Source: CAZADS01 sp964483985 (lineage in GTDB: Bacteria; Pseudomonadota; Alphaproteobacteria; Thalassobaculales; Thalassobaculaceae). Taken from it: 22,092 bases of DNA. The stretch is from the NCBI GenBank assembly GCA_964483985.1, contig CAZADS010000037.1, forward strand, positions 1 through 22,092. The letters are read 5' to 3'. Within the stretch, counting starts at the first letter, position 1, and each line of letters begins with the position of its first letter. Positions 14,555 to 22,092 of the stretch are shown here, in pieces. A model generated the notes under the pieces. It saw only the letters and a program-made list of their open reading frames with translations, did not search any database and was not told the DNA's origin. Position numbers and translations under genes: made by a program.

Positions 14555-16267
14555 ATGCGGAAACCAACCGTTGAAAAAACAACAACTGCGGGCGGCGCAA
14601 TTTTTGAGCGTCTAAAGTCTGTTGGAGTCGATTACGTTTTTTGTAACTCGGGAACGGATTTTCCGCCAATAATTGAGGGAATCGCAGAGACTTTAGCAAA
14701 GGGGGAAAAGCTTCCAGAAGCTATGATTATTCCTCATGAGAATGTGGCACTTGGGATGGCACATGGTTATTATCTTGCAACTGGTAAATCTCAAGCCGTC
14801 ATCCTCCATACCAACGTAGGCTTGGCAAACGGGGCTATGGCTATGATTAACGCAGCGACTGACCATATCCCGCTAATACTTATGTCGGGGCGCACGCCAA
14901 CAATGGAAAAGGGCAGATTTGGCGCACGCACCGTACCTATAGGTTGGGGGCAGGAAATGCGTGACCAAACATCAATAGTGAGGGAAGCCTCGAAATGGGA
15001 TTACGAACTACGATTTCCAGAACAGGTTCCAGAAATAATTGATCGAGCTTACGCTATTGCTAATTCTAGCCCCCGTGGCCCAGTATATTTAAGCTTGCCG
15101 AGAGAAGTGCTATGTGACCCAATTTCGACAGGGTCTTTGAGATTACCAATTATTATGACAGCTTCGAATATGGCAGCTCCTGAAAACGAATTGATAGAGT
15201 TGTCTAATCTCCTGTCTCAGGCGGAAAGACCGTTGATAATAGCTCAACGGGGTACTGGAACATCCGCTGGCTTCGACGCGTTAGCCCGTCTTGCAGATAA
15301 TTGGGCTATTCCGGTCTGTCAATATTGGGCGGGAGCGCTTGCACTTTCTTTTGATCACCCGAGTTGTGTTGGTTCAGATATTACTCCATGGTTGAGTGGG
15401 GCAGATGTAATATTAGTGCTGGATGGATTGGCACCTTGGTCGCCTGGAATACATGAGCCAGATGAGGCGTCCAAAATCATCAATCTGGGTCCAGATCCGC
15501 TTCACCACAGATTCCCTGTTCGTAATTTTCGTTCAGACCTTTCAATTGCTGGGGAACTGGGGGATGCTTTGGTAAGATTAGATTTTCTCATGCAGAAGCT
15601 ACACAACGTTAATAAAGTCGCGATTAGTAAACGACGAAATGTGTTATCGGAGCGAGTAAAGGAACTTAGACAAAAAGAATTATCAGCCGCCAATAGTGGT
15701 AGAGGTCTGCCCATGTCAAAGGCCTGGGTTGCCAAGTGTGTTGGTGAAGCAGTGCAGCCTTATAACAATACCGTATTATGTGAACTAGGCTGTCCCTTGG
15801 ATCACTTGAAGCCGACTAAATATGGCTCTTGGCATGATCTTCCCCATTCGGGGGGGCTGGGTTGGAGTTTGCCGACCGCTATCGGAATGAAATTAGCCCA
15901 ACCTGAGAGATTGCTTATTTCTACAATGGGTGACGGCTCTTATATGTTTGCCAATCCAGTTGCCTGTCACCAGATCTGTGAATCCTATAATATTCCAATT
16001 TTATCAGTAATTTTAAATAATCTTGAATGGAATGCCGTGCGGCGAGCAACGGTAGGACTATATCCTCAAGGATTTGCTGCAAAAGCTAATAAGATGCCAT
16101 TGACACGCCTTTCGCCGAGCCCAGATTTTGCAAAAATAATTGAAGCCAGCCGTGGTTACGGTGAAACGATAACTGCCCCAGAAGAGTTGCCCAACGCTTT
16201 AGCACGCGGTATCGACCTGGTGTTGAATCAAAACAAACAAGTCCTTCTTAACGTTATGGTTGCGTAA
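14555..16267 (+). CDS. Thiamine-diphosphate-dependent enzyme (acetolactate synthase / benzoylformate decarboxylase superfamily)
   Basis: A 570-residue three-domain ThDP enzyme: PYR domain (about 10-185), central domain (about 205-345) and PP domain (about 385-565). The activating Glu62 is in PHENVALGMAHG. In the PP domain the ThDP/Mg motif GDGSYMFANP begins at 459 and ends at NN (488-489). LHTNVGLANGAM (84-95) places His85 where benzoylformate decarboxylase has its catalytic His70, suggesting a non-oxidative 2-keto acid decarboxylase or a carboligase. No FAD-binding requirement can be judged. ATG 14555 follows AAAGGGA. The D-2-hydroxyacid dehydrogenase in the same window makes or consumes the type of keto acid that such an enzyme uses. 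Annotation pipelines would probably call it only a ThDP-requiring enzyme, and the substrate is unknown. Confidence 0.9.
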   Translation: MRKPTVEKTTTAGGAIFERLKSVGVDYVFCNSGTDFPPIIEGIAETLAKGEKLPEAMIIPHENVALGMAHGYYLATGKSQAVILHTNVGLANGAMAMINAATDHIPLILMSGRTPTMEKGRFGARTVPIGWGQEMRDQTSIVREASKWDYELRFPEQVPEIIDRAYAIANSSPRGPVYLSLPREVLCDPISTGSLRLPIIMTASNMAAPENELIELSNLLSQAERPLIIAQRGTGTSAGFDALARLADNWAIPVCQYWAGALALSFDHPSCVGSDITPWLSGADVILVLDGLAPWSPGIHEPDEASKIINLGPDPLHHRFPVRNFRSDLSIAGELGDALVRLDFLMQKLHNVNKVAISKRRNVLSERVKELRQKELSAANSGRGLPMSKAWVAKCVGEAVQPYNNTVLCELGCPLDHLKPTKYGSWHDLPHSGGLGWSLPTAIGMKLAQPERLLISTMGDGSYMFANPVACHQICESYNIPILSVILNNLEWNAVRRATVGLYPQGFAAKANKMPLTRLSPSPDFAKIIEASRGYGETITAPEELPNALARGIDLVLNQNKQVLLNVMVA

Positions 16268-16310
16268 ACACCGTTTATCGGCATCAGAGTTTTCCCTGTT
16301 CTGTCAGCTA

Positions 16311-16331
16311 GGCAATACTTGCCATTTAAAT
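16311..16331 (+). terminator. Possible intrinsic terminator after the ThDP enzyme gene
   Basis: GGCAA (16311-16315) and TTGCC (16319-16323) make a 5-bp stem with a TAC loop, followed by ATTTAAATTTT. It lies 44 bp past the stop in a 220-bp convergent gap. The stem is short and the T-tract interrupted, so the call is tentative. I see nothing else in the gap up to 16487. Confidence 0.25.
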
Positions 16332-16487
16332 TTTCTACTCGCGTTGAGCTTAAAATCTGAATAATAGCACAGAGGAATAACCTAAAGGCTAGCGCTAAGA
16401 TTTACTTTTTAGAGCAGCTGGGCTCCGGAACAGCATCTTATGAGTGCCTGTTTTCAAAAATATTATAGGCTCTTACAAAGGGCTAAT

Positions 16488-18095
16488 TTAGGCAGCTTTT
16501 GAATTTAATTGATCCTCCTTAATCATATCAGCTGCCTTTTCTGCGACCATAATCACCGGCGCATTAATGTTTCCTGAAGGCATGGTTGGCATAATCGAGG
16601 CGTCAACAACTCTAAGTCCGATTAGACCATGAACTCTTAGCCGGTCATCCACCACGGCCATCGGGTCGCTGCCCATTTTACAGGTTCCCATTGGGTGGTA
16701 GGTAGTCGCGCCTGTGTCACGAGCGAATTGTAGCATGTCCTGATCGCTTGTGACGTTTTCTCCAGGGTTCATTTCATAGGAAATGTATTGGCTTAAAGAC
16801 TTAGTTTGTCCAATTTTACGACAAAGTTGAAGGCCCGCAACAAGTGTGTCTTGGTCAAGTTGGTTTGCAAGGAAATTTGGTCGGATTTTTGGAGCATCGA
16901 AAGCGTTTGCTCCTCCAATATGAATTGTTCCCTGGCTTTCAGGGCGACACTGATAGACTGCCAACGTCATTCCTGGTTCGCGATCGAGTTTGCGGTCGGC
17001 CGAGGATTTAAAACTTCCATGAACGAAGAAAAACTGCACGTCTGGAGTTTCTAGTTCCGATCGTGTGCGCATAAACCCGTGACCAACTCCCGCGGTCCAA
17101 GTCAAAACGCCTCGACGTGTTATAGCATATTTCAGTACTTCTCTAATTAGGTTTAATCCTCTGGTTTGCTCGTTCAGGGTAATCGGTTTATTTACGCGCC
17201 AATTCATTCTAGCCGCGTAGTGATCTCGATAATTCTCTCCCACACCTGGTAAGTCATGCACAACTTCAATCCCGTGCGAGCGGAGAAGATCCGATTGTCC
17301 TATTCCTGAAAGTTCAAGGATTTGTGGAGATTGAACGGCGCCGGCGGATACAATTATTTCGCAATTACAATCCTCGATCTTTTCAAGTCCATCAGTATTG
17401 TAGGTAATGCCGGAAGCCCGCTTGCCGTCAAACAGAATCTTAGTGACATGTGCTCGTGATTCAACACGAAGGTTAGGTCTTTTTCGGGCTGGATTTAAGA
17501 AGGCTCTAGCAGTGCTTTCCCGTCGACCGTTGCGCTGTGTAACTTGATAATAACCAAATCCGTCTTGCTCGGCGCCGTTATAGTCTGGGTTTCTCGGATA
17601 CCCCAATTCGACCCCCGCATCTATAAAAGCGTCTATAATTTCATGTTTTTCATACATGTCAGCGACATTAAGTGGGCCTCCCCCACCTCTGTAATCATTA
17701 TCTCCTCTCTCGAAGGACTCGGCTTTTTTGAAGTAGGGTAAGATGTCAGAATAAGACCATCCCCGATTTCCCAATTGACCCCAGATGTCGTAATCGAACG
17801 CTTGTCCTCGAACATAAAGCATTCCATTTATTGAGCTTGATCCACCAAGAACGCGGCCGCGGGGGATGGGAATTCGGCGACCTGAAACGTTATCTTCGGG
17901 TTCTGTTTCGAAGCACCAGTTAACTTCCGGATTATTCAAAGTTCTAGTAAATCCAACTGGGATATGTATCCAAACGTTGTCATCACTATCTCCGGCCTCT
18001 AGCAATAAAACACTCACGTTTGGGTTTTCACTTAGACGGTTTGCTAAAACACAGCCGGCGGAACCGGCGCCAATGATAATGTAGTCGTAGGCCAT
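16488..18095 (-). CDS. GMC family oxidoreductase (choline/alcohol dehydrogenase-like)
   Basis: A 535-residue FAD-dependent glucose-methanol-choline oxidoreductase, oxidising a primary or secondary alcohol to the carbonyl. The FAD dinucleotide fold DYIIIGAGSAGCVLANRL (4-21) with LLEAGD is followed by signature 1, RGRVLGGSSSINGMLYVRG (79-97). Signature 2 is GAVQSPQILELSGIG (252-266). The catalytic His467 (TYHPMGTCKMG) and Asn511 (GNINAP) are intact. It is cytoplasmic, with no Tat signal. ATG 18095 has AGAGGAG at a good spacing. It is divergent from an SDR gene 160 bp away. BetA (choline dehydrogenase) is the best-known relative, but there is no betaine aldehyde dehydrogenase or BetI nearby, so choline is not assumed. 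Confidence 0.92.
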   Translation of the reverse strand: MAYDYIIIGAGSAGCVLANRLSENPNVSVLLLEAGDSDDNVWIHIPVGFTRTLNNPEVNWCFETEPEDNVSGRRIPIPRGRVLGGSSSINGMLYVRGQAFDYDIWGQLGNRGWSYSDILPYFKKAESFERGDNDYRGGGGPLNVADMYEKHEIIDAFIDAGVELGYPRNPDYNGAEQDGFGYYQVTQRNGRRESTARAFLNPARKRPNLRVESRAHVTKILFDGKRASGITYNTDGLEKIEDCNCEIIVSAGAVQSPQILELSGIGQSDLLRSHGIEVVHDLPGVGENYRDHYAARMNWRVNKPITLNEQTRGLNLIREVLKYAITRRGVLTWTAGVGHGFMRTRSELETPDVQFFFVHGSFKSSADRKLDREPGMTLAVYQCRPESQGTIHIGGANAFDAPKIRPNFLANQLDQDTLVAGLQLCRKIGQTKSLSQYISYEMNPGENVTSDQDMLQFARDTGATTYHPMGTCKMGSDPMAVVDDRLRVHGLIGLRVVDASIMPTMPSGNINAPVIMVAEKAADMIKEDQLNSKAA

Positions 18096-18199
18096 GGTTT
18101 GCTCCTCTTAGATAGATCACTGGGGTGATAAGAAGATGACGTGAAATTTATATTTTTGCGATCACGAATGGACTATTCTGCTGTTCACCGCTTGCAATG

Positions 18200-18220
18200 G
18201 GGCAATCTTGCCCTTTTCTT
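18200..18220 (+). terminator. Terminator-like hairpin in the leader of the SDR gene
   Basis: GGGCA (18200-18204), loop ATCT and TGCCC (18209-18213) form a GC-rich stem immediately followed by TTTTCTT. It ends 35 bp before ATG 18256. If transcription starts upstream of it, the hairpin could act as an attenuator. Otherwise it may insulate the gene from upstream transcription. Nearby CTTGCA copies at 18191 and 18218 could instead be protein-binding half-sites. Confidence 0.3.
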
Positions 18221-18255
18221 GCACTTTGAATCAACAATTATAATAGAGGTGGGGC

Positions 18256-19056
18256 ATGAACATTGGTAAACGTTTGGAAGGAAAAATTGCTATTATTAGC
18301 GGTGGAGCTTCAGGTATAGGCGCTGAAACTGCTCGTACTTTTGCCGCTCATGGCGCCACAGTGGTGGCCGCTGATATGCAGGATGAATTGGGAATGGAGG
18401 TTGTAAAGGAAATCACGGAAGCTGGCGGCATAGCAATTTATAGAAATTTAAACGTAGTAGAAGAAGATGCTTGGGAAGAATTGGTTAACGAAACGGCAAA
18501 CATGTTTGGCAAATTAGATGTGTTAGGCAATATAGCTGGGGTTTCCGGCCGCGATCCAAATATGAAAGTGCAGAAAACGATAAGGACGGGCCCTACTATC
18601 GAGGAAACAACCTTAGAAATTTGGAATCGCATTATGTCGGTAAATGTTACCGGGGTCTATTTAGGGACGCGGGCGGCTATCCCTGTAATGCGACAGTCTG
18701 GAGGCGGGTCTATTATAAACATCTCTTCCATTTGCGGTTTGGTAGGTAGTTTTGGTAATGCTGCATATCATGCATCCAAAGGAGCGGTGCGAATTTTTTC
18801 TAAGGCTACTGCGGTGCAGCACGCAATGGACAAAATCCGAGCGAATTCGATTCATCCGGGTTTCGTGGATACACCGATGACAAAACCCGGCCATTCAAAT
18901 AATGAAGTTGCTCGGATTCGAATGGATGCTACGCCATTGGGCAGGTTTGGCCGGCCTTCGGATATTGCATTAGGATGTTTATACCTTGCGTCTGACGAGT
19001 CTTCGTGGGTTACCGGTACAGAATTAGTGATTGATGGAGGTGTTACCGCTCAATAA
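18256..19056 (+). CDS. SDR family oxidoreductase (cyclopentanol/3-oxoacyl reductase-like)
   Basis: A classical SDR of 266 residues. SGGASGIG (15-22) binds the cofactor, and Asp40 after the second strand (VVAAD) points to NAD. The usual NNAG reads GNIAG (91-95). Catalytic Ser157/Ser158 lie in NISSICG, Tyr171 and Lys175 in YHASK, and the Pro-Gly motif is followed by VDTPMT. A roughly 20-residue insertion (about 98-118) follows the NNAG-like motif, as in some cyclopentanol- and glucose-dehydrogenase-like members. ATG 18256 is preceded by GAGGTGGGG. It is divergent from the GMC enzyme, and both are alcohol dehydrogenases, so they may act in the same route. The preferred direction is probably alcohol oxidation (inference). 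Confidence 0.92.
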   Translation: MNIGKRLEGKIAIISGGASGIGAETARTFAAHGATVVAADMQDELGMEVVKEITEAGGIAIYRNLNVVEEDAWEELVNETANMFGKLDVLGNIAGVSGRDPNMKVQKTIRTGPTIEETTLEIWNRIMSVNVTGVYLGTRAAIPVMRQSGGGSIINISSICGLVGSFGNAAYHASKGAVRIFSKATAVQHAMDKIRANSIHPGFVDTPMTKPGHSNNEVARIRMDATPLGRFGRPSDIALGCLYLASDESSWVTGTELVIDGGVTAQ

Positions 19057-19057
19057 T

Positions 19058-19093
19058 TTACAAAAGTGTTATTTGTTGCACTTGTAATTTTTT
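19058..19093 (+). terminator. Intrinsic terminator after the SDR gene
   Basis: Directly after the stop codon, TTAC plus AAGTG (with a two-base AA bulge) pairs with CACTT plus GTAA, leaving a 10-base loop, and is followed by six Ts (19088-19093). The stem is AT-rich, but the position and T-run are right for termination of the SDR transcript. Confidence 0.45.
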
Positions 19094-19693
19094 AATTAGA
19101 TTATTCGCTCATAAATCTGGCAAAAAAAATTTGAGGTGTATTTGGAGGCCCATTTATTTCGTTTAATAGAGGTCTTTATATAAGAAAACCAGATAGCTGA
19201 TTACGACGTAGTCGTGAAGCATTGTGCTTATTTTATTTTTGCTTAAATGTTGGGTAATTATAGCAGATTAACACGGATTTATTTGGGAACATGATTTTAT
19301 ACCGTTTTTAGAATATAGCTAAGTTATCGCTATACAATATTTTTGATGAAGTTGTCTGCGAGGGTGTTTGGGTCGAAATGCCGAGGGAAGGTGGCAAGGA
19401 CTTATCTATTATTTCTGTTGTTATACAACGAGTTATGGATTTATCTTTATGAACAATCTCAATATTCATAAAGAATGTTTGATTAGTTTTAATAAATAGA
19501 CAGCGTTAATATAGACATGCGCGTCGATATTAATCCAGACTGATTTGTATTAAGGTAGTATTTATAGATGTTTAAAAATATTCAAAGATTTTATTGTTCG
19601 TTATTGTCTATTTGACCGCGTAGCAAAGCCAAAACATCGTATGATTTTTGAAAATACAAGAGGTTGTGCGTAAGATGGTAATGGAGGTTAGGG
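19094..19693. other. AT-rich intergenic region without a recognisable gene
   Basis: A 600-bp stretch that is distinctly more AT-rich than the genes around it. It holds several hairpins: ACGAC-gta-GTCGT (19203-19215), AAGCA-ttg-TGCTT followed by a T-rich run (19217-19240), and TATAGC/GCTATA with a 9-base loop followed by T5 (19314-19344). A 51-bp purine-rich patch at 19351-19401 is about 59% GC, unlike its surroundings. It lies in a short open frame (19312-19452) that lacks an upstream start codon. No tRNA, known riboswitch consensus or convincing ORF is seen. The 3' end must contain the promoter of the glx-like operon; TATGAT at 19640-19645 is a possible -10 with no good -35. Confidence 0.5.
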
Positions 19694-20599
19694 ATGTGTG
19701 GAATCGTCGGTTTATACTTGAAGAACTTGGAATTTAGGAAAGACCTTGGGCGACTCTTTTCTCCTATGCTAATCGAAATGACTGAACGCGGACCAGATAG
19801 TGCGGGACTAGCCGTCTATACACCTCAAGAACGGAATCAAGATTTCGCTAAAATTATTGCCTATAATGCAGATACTAATTTCTCATGGAAAGATTTGGGA
19901 GACGCGGCTACTAAAGACCTTGGTCATTTGGTTAGCGTGGAACAAATCGCCACCCATGCAATATTTCGAGCAGAAATTGCCGCCTTCGAATTGCGGTCTT
20001 GGTTGGAGAATAATGCGAATCAAGTCCGAATTATGAGTTCGGGTTCTTCTCTGGAAATATATAAAGAAATTGGATTCCCATCCGATGTGATACGCCAATT
20101 TTCTGTTGAAGAAATGCAGGGAAGCCACATGATAGGGCATACTCGTATGGCTACAGAAAGCGCTGTAACCACTGAGGGAGCTCATCCTTTTAATACGGGG
20201 GATGACTTGTGTTTGGTGCATAACGGTTCTCTTTCCAACCATCATCGGCTACGCGATTGGCTTCGGGAAAAGCAAGGTGTGCGCTTTCAAACTGACAATG
20301 ACAGTGAAGTAGCAGCAGGATACCTTACATGGCGACTTTCAGAGGGGGCGGATATCAAAGAAGCATTGGAATCGGCAATCAAGGATCTTGACGGCTTTTA
20401 CACTTTTGCAATAGGTACTCGCACAGGTTTTTCGGTATTACGTGATCCCATAGCGTGTAAGCCTGCTGTTATGGCTGAGACAGATGATTGGGTCGCAATG
20501 GCTTCAGAATTTCGAGCGCTTGCCCGTTTGCCTTCAGTTCATGAAGCCACCGTTTGGGAACCGAAGCCTGGCATCATTTATTCTTGGGGTGATTCTTAA
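19694..20599 (+). CDS. glxB: GlxB/MgsA-like class II glutamine amidotransferase
   Basis: A 301-residue class II (Ntn) glutamine amidotransferase domain equivalent to the N-terminal part of glutamate synthase large subunit. The sequence starts MCGIVGLY, so Cys2 becomes the N-terminal nucleophile after Met removal. GHTRMATES (148-156), HNGSLSNH (176-183) and TDNDSE (200-205) form the glutamine-binding and oxyanion features. It releases ammonia from glutamine for a partner synthase subunit. The gene order amidotransferase, GXGXG protein, FMN synthase is that of glxBCD and of mgsABC (N-methylglutamate synthase). Sequence alone does not separate these, so the symbol follows order and size. GGAGGTTAGGG lies just before the ATG, a very strong ribosome-binding site. 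The stop overlaps the next start (TAATG). Confidence 0.88.
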   Translation: MCGIVGLYLKNLEFRKDLGRLFSPMLIEMTERGPDSAGLAVYTPQERNQDFAKIIAYNADTNFSWKDLGDAATKDLGHLVSVEQIATHAIFRAEIAAFELRSWLENNANQVRIMSSGSSLEIYKEIGFPSDVIRQFSVEEMQGSHMIGHTRMATESAVTTEGAHPFNTGDDLCLVHNGSLSNHHRLRDWLREKQGVRFQTDNDSEVAAGYLTWRLSEGADIKEALESAIKDLDGFYTFAIGTRTGFSVLRDPIACKPAVMAETDDWVAMASEFRALARLPSVHEATVWEPKPGIIYSWGDS

Positions 20600-21288
20600 T
20601 GCCGGATAATGAAATAGATTTAGACGTAGTGGCCGTTCGGGAATTAAACAGGCTTCTTCAGGGTCGTAAGGGACCGATACACCACACCGACTTCACAGTC
20701 ACAAATGCAAAGGGAAGGCACTCATTGGCTGTGGGGTTAAGTAGCTCTATAGATGTTACGATCCGCGGCCATGCTGGATACTATTGCGGAGGGATGAATC
20801 AGCACGCAAGGATAACGATAATTGGTAACGTGGGAACAGGTGTTGGTGAAAATATGATGTCGGGTTGTATTAGAGTTGAAGGAGATGCCAGTCAGTCTGC
20901 TGGGGCTACTTCCCATGGGGGACTATTAATAATCAAGGGAGACGCTGCTGCTAGATGTGCTATCTCTCTAAAGGGAGGCGATGTGGTTGTACAAGGTTGC
21001 GTGGGACATATGTCTGCTTTTATGGCCCAATCAGGCAGGCTGGTTGTGTGCGGCGATGCTGGTGGCTTTCTGGGTGACTCAATTTATGAGGCGGAAATTT
21101 ACGTTGCAGGTCAAGTAGAAAGCCTAGGTGCGGATTGTATAGAAAAGGAAATGACGCTTGAGCATCAGCAAGATTTGAATAATTTATTAACGCAGGCCAA
21201 TATTAATGTCGATTCACGTATTTTTCGCCGTTATGGTTCAGCCAGAGAACTTTACCACTTTAAAGTTGATAATGCTGGGGCTTATTGA
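20599..21288 (+). CDS. glxC: GlxC/MgsB-like GXGXG-motif protein (GltB C-terminal domain homologue)
   Basis: A 229-residue protein matching the right-handed beta-helix (GXGXG) domain at the C-terminus of glutamate synthase large subunit, here as a separate subunit. Regularly spaced Gly-rich turns run from about 57 to 177: GHAGYYCGG, GNVGTGVG, GDASQSAG, GDAAARC, GCVGHMS, GDAGGFLG and GQVESLG. The domain is structural, organising the amidotransferase and synthase parts into a complex. It overlaps the upstream gene by one base and is followed after 12 bp by the synthase gene, as expected for stoichiometric subunits. Confidence 0.88.
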   Translation: MPDNEIDLDVVAVRELNRLLQGRKGPIHHTDFTVTNAKGRHSLAVGLSSSIDVTIRGHAGYYCGGMNQHARITIIGNVGTGVGENMMSGCIRVEGDASQSAGATSHGGLLIIKGDAAARCAISLKGGDVVVQGCVGHMSAFMAQSGRLVVCGDAGGFLGDSIYEAEIYVAGQVESLGADCIEKEMTLEHQQDLNNLLTQANINVDSRIFRRYGSARELYHFKVDNAGAY

Positions 21289-21300
21289 GGTTTTTGTCAT

Positions 21301-22092
21301 ATGACAGATCAACGACATATACGGTCTTCGGCCACTTTTCCACCACATATAATTGCTGAAATTCAGCGCTCGGCAGCTGAGGGAATTTATTATATTAGGG
21401 GAGCGGGCGCCCGCCGGGCAGTGCCTTCTTTTGATGATTTGGTTTTTTTGGGAGCGTCGGTTTCCCGATATCCCTTAGAGGGATATCGGGAGCGATGTGA
21501 CACGAACGTCACTATTGGAACGCGGTTTGCCGCTAAGCCGGTTGAGTTGAAAATACCTATTACAATTGCTGGAATGAGTTTTGGAGCTATTGGGGCGAAT
21601 GCTAAGAGAGCGTTGGGGCTTGCAGCAACAGAAATGGGGACCAGCACAACAACAGGCGATGGCGGCATGACTGATGAAGAACGGGAGTCGTCTGCCATAT
21701 TGATTTACCAGTATTTGCCATCCAGGTATGGCATGGACCCCGATCAGTTAAGAAAATCTGATGCAATTGAAGTGGTCATTGGTCAAGGCGCTAAACCTGG
21801 TGGTGGTGGAATGTTACTCGGCCAGAAACTCTCTGAGCGCGTAGCTCACATGCGCGATTTGCCTCATGGTATTGATCAGCGAAGCGCAAGTCGGCATCCA
21901 GATTGGACGGGTCCCGATGATTTGGAGATAAAAATAAGGGAATTACGAGAAATAACCGACTGGCAAAAACCAGTATATGTAAAAGTTGGGGCTACGCGCA
22001 CTACGTATGATGTAGCTCTTGCGGTAAAAGCGGGTGCTGATGCCGTGGTAGTTGATGGGATGCAGGGTGGAACAGCTGCTACGCAGGATGTA
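21301..22092 (+). CDS. glxD: GlxD/MgsC-like glutamate-synthase-type FMN protein (5' part only)
   Basis: The first 264 codons of a glutamate synthase central/FMN-domain homologue, open to the window edge; family members run to roughly 440-450 residues. Visible motifs are TIAGMSFGAIGANAK (88-102), GDGGMTDEER (119-128), GQGAKPGGGGMLLGQK (161-176) and VYVKVGATRTTYDVALAVKA (225-244), leading into the ADAVVVDGMQGGT FMN-phosphate region. Ammonia from the GlxB subunit would be used here to aminate a 2-oxo acid or to form N-methylglutamate. ATG 21301 has GAGG upstream. A glutamine-synthetase-like gene (glnT or gmaS type) would be expected beyond the window. Confidence 0.88.
   Translation, partial: MTDQRHIRSSATFPPHIIAEIQRSAAEGIYYIRGAGARRAVPSFDDLVFLGASVSRYPLEGYRERCDTNVTIGTRFAAKPVELKIPITIAGMSFGAIGANAKRALGLAATEMGTSTTTGDGGMTDEERESSAILIYQYLPSRYGMDPDQLRKSDAIEVVIGQGAKPGGGGMLLGQKLSERVAHMRDLPHGIDQRSASRHPDWTGPDDLEIKIRELREITDWQKPVYVKVGATRTTYDVALAVKAGADAVVVDGMQGGTAATQDV

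Noticed and set aside
14555..16267. Sulfoacetaldehyde acetyltransferase (Xsc) or sulfopyruvate decarboxylase completing a DHPS pathway
   Set aside because: Sulfopyruvate decarboxylase (ComDE) is usually two small subunits, and I see no Xsc-specific features or an adjacent pta. The sulfonate link is not supported.
18239..18244. Perfect TATAAT before the SDR start at 18256
   Set aside because: It would start transcription within about five bases of the ATG, past the ribosome-binding site, and has no -35 at the right distance.
19883..20245. 120-codon open frame on the minus strand
   Set aside because: It lies wholly inside the well-supported class II amidotransferase gene and its translation has no recognisable features.
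21390..21698. 102-codon open frame on the minus strand near the right end
   Set aside because: It lies antisense inside the glutamate-synthase-like FMN gene, whose motifs are unmistakable on the + strand.

Overview
The window is about 22 kb of moderately AT-rich bacterial DNA. It is densely packed with catabolic genes and carries no rRNA, tRNA, insertion sequence, phage gene or CRISPR array that I can see. The gene families point to a free-living, probably marine, alphaproteobacterium: a GlxBCD-type split glutamate-synthase-like set, an HpsN-like relative of histidinol dehydrogenase, MmgE/PrpD, a YfcG-type glutathione transferase, several short-chain dehydrogenases (SDRs) and a GMC oxidoreductase. 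The taxonomic call is inference from gene content only.

Layout. Positions 1-80 hold the tail of an unassigned gene. Positions 153-3373 (+) encode an MFS carboxylate-type transporter, a DUF1028 protein and an enolase-superfamily protein; the last two overlap by an ATGA. The enolase homologue lacks two residues normally needed for catalysis. Positions 3384-5807 (-) encode a 63-aa small protein, an HpsN/HisD-like dehydrogenase and a translationally coupled SDR. A long inverted repeat and a TATAAT box lie between the small gene and the dehydrogenase. Positions 6131-7880 (+) encode a Crp/Fnr-family regulator and a D-2-hydroxyacid dehydrogenase. Positions 8039-12356 (+) form a tight four-gene operon: glutathione transferase, PuuE-like polysaccharide deacetylase homologue, MmgE/PrpD and PaaK-like adenylate-forming ligase. 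An SDR with a degenerate active site (12522-13379) follows. Positions 13397-14392 (-) encode a nitronate-monooxygenase-family flavoprotein, divergent from a ThDP-dependent enzyme (14555-16267, +). Positions 16488-18095 (-) encode a GMC alcohol oxidase/dehydrogenase, divergent from another SDR (18256-19056, +). A 637-bp AT-rich gap with several hairpins follows. Positions 19694-22092 (+) then carry glxB, glxC and the start of glxD (or mgsABC), cut by the window end.

How the genes may work together (inference): most encode enzymes for uptake and oxidation of small hydroxylated, keto or carboxylic compounds. Likely steps are import by the MFS carrier, dehydration or isomerisation by the enolase homologue, oxidation of alcohols by the SDRs, HpsN-like and GMC enzymes, keto acid/hydroxy acid interconversion by the D-2-hydroxyacid dehydrogenase, and keto acid chemistry by the ThDP enzyme. 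The four-gene operon at 8039-12356 looks like a self-contained route combining amide or ring hydrolysis, hydration/dehydration, CoA activation and glutathione chemistry. It is the best candidate here for an undescribed pathway. The final GlxBCD set belongs to amino-group metabolism (N-methylglutamate or glutamine-derived nitrogen) and appears to be a separate transcription unit.
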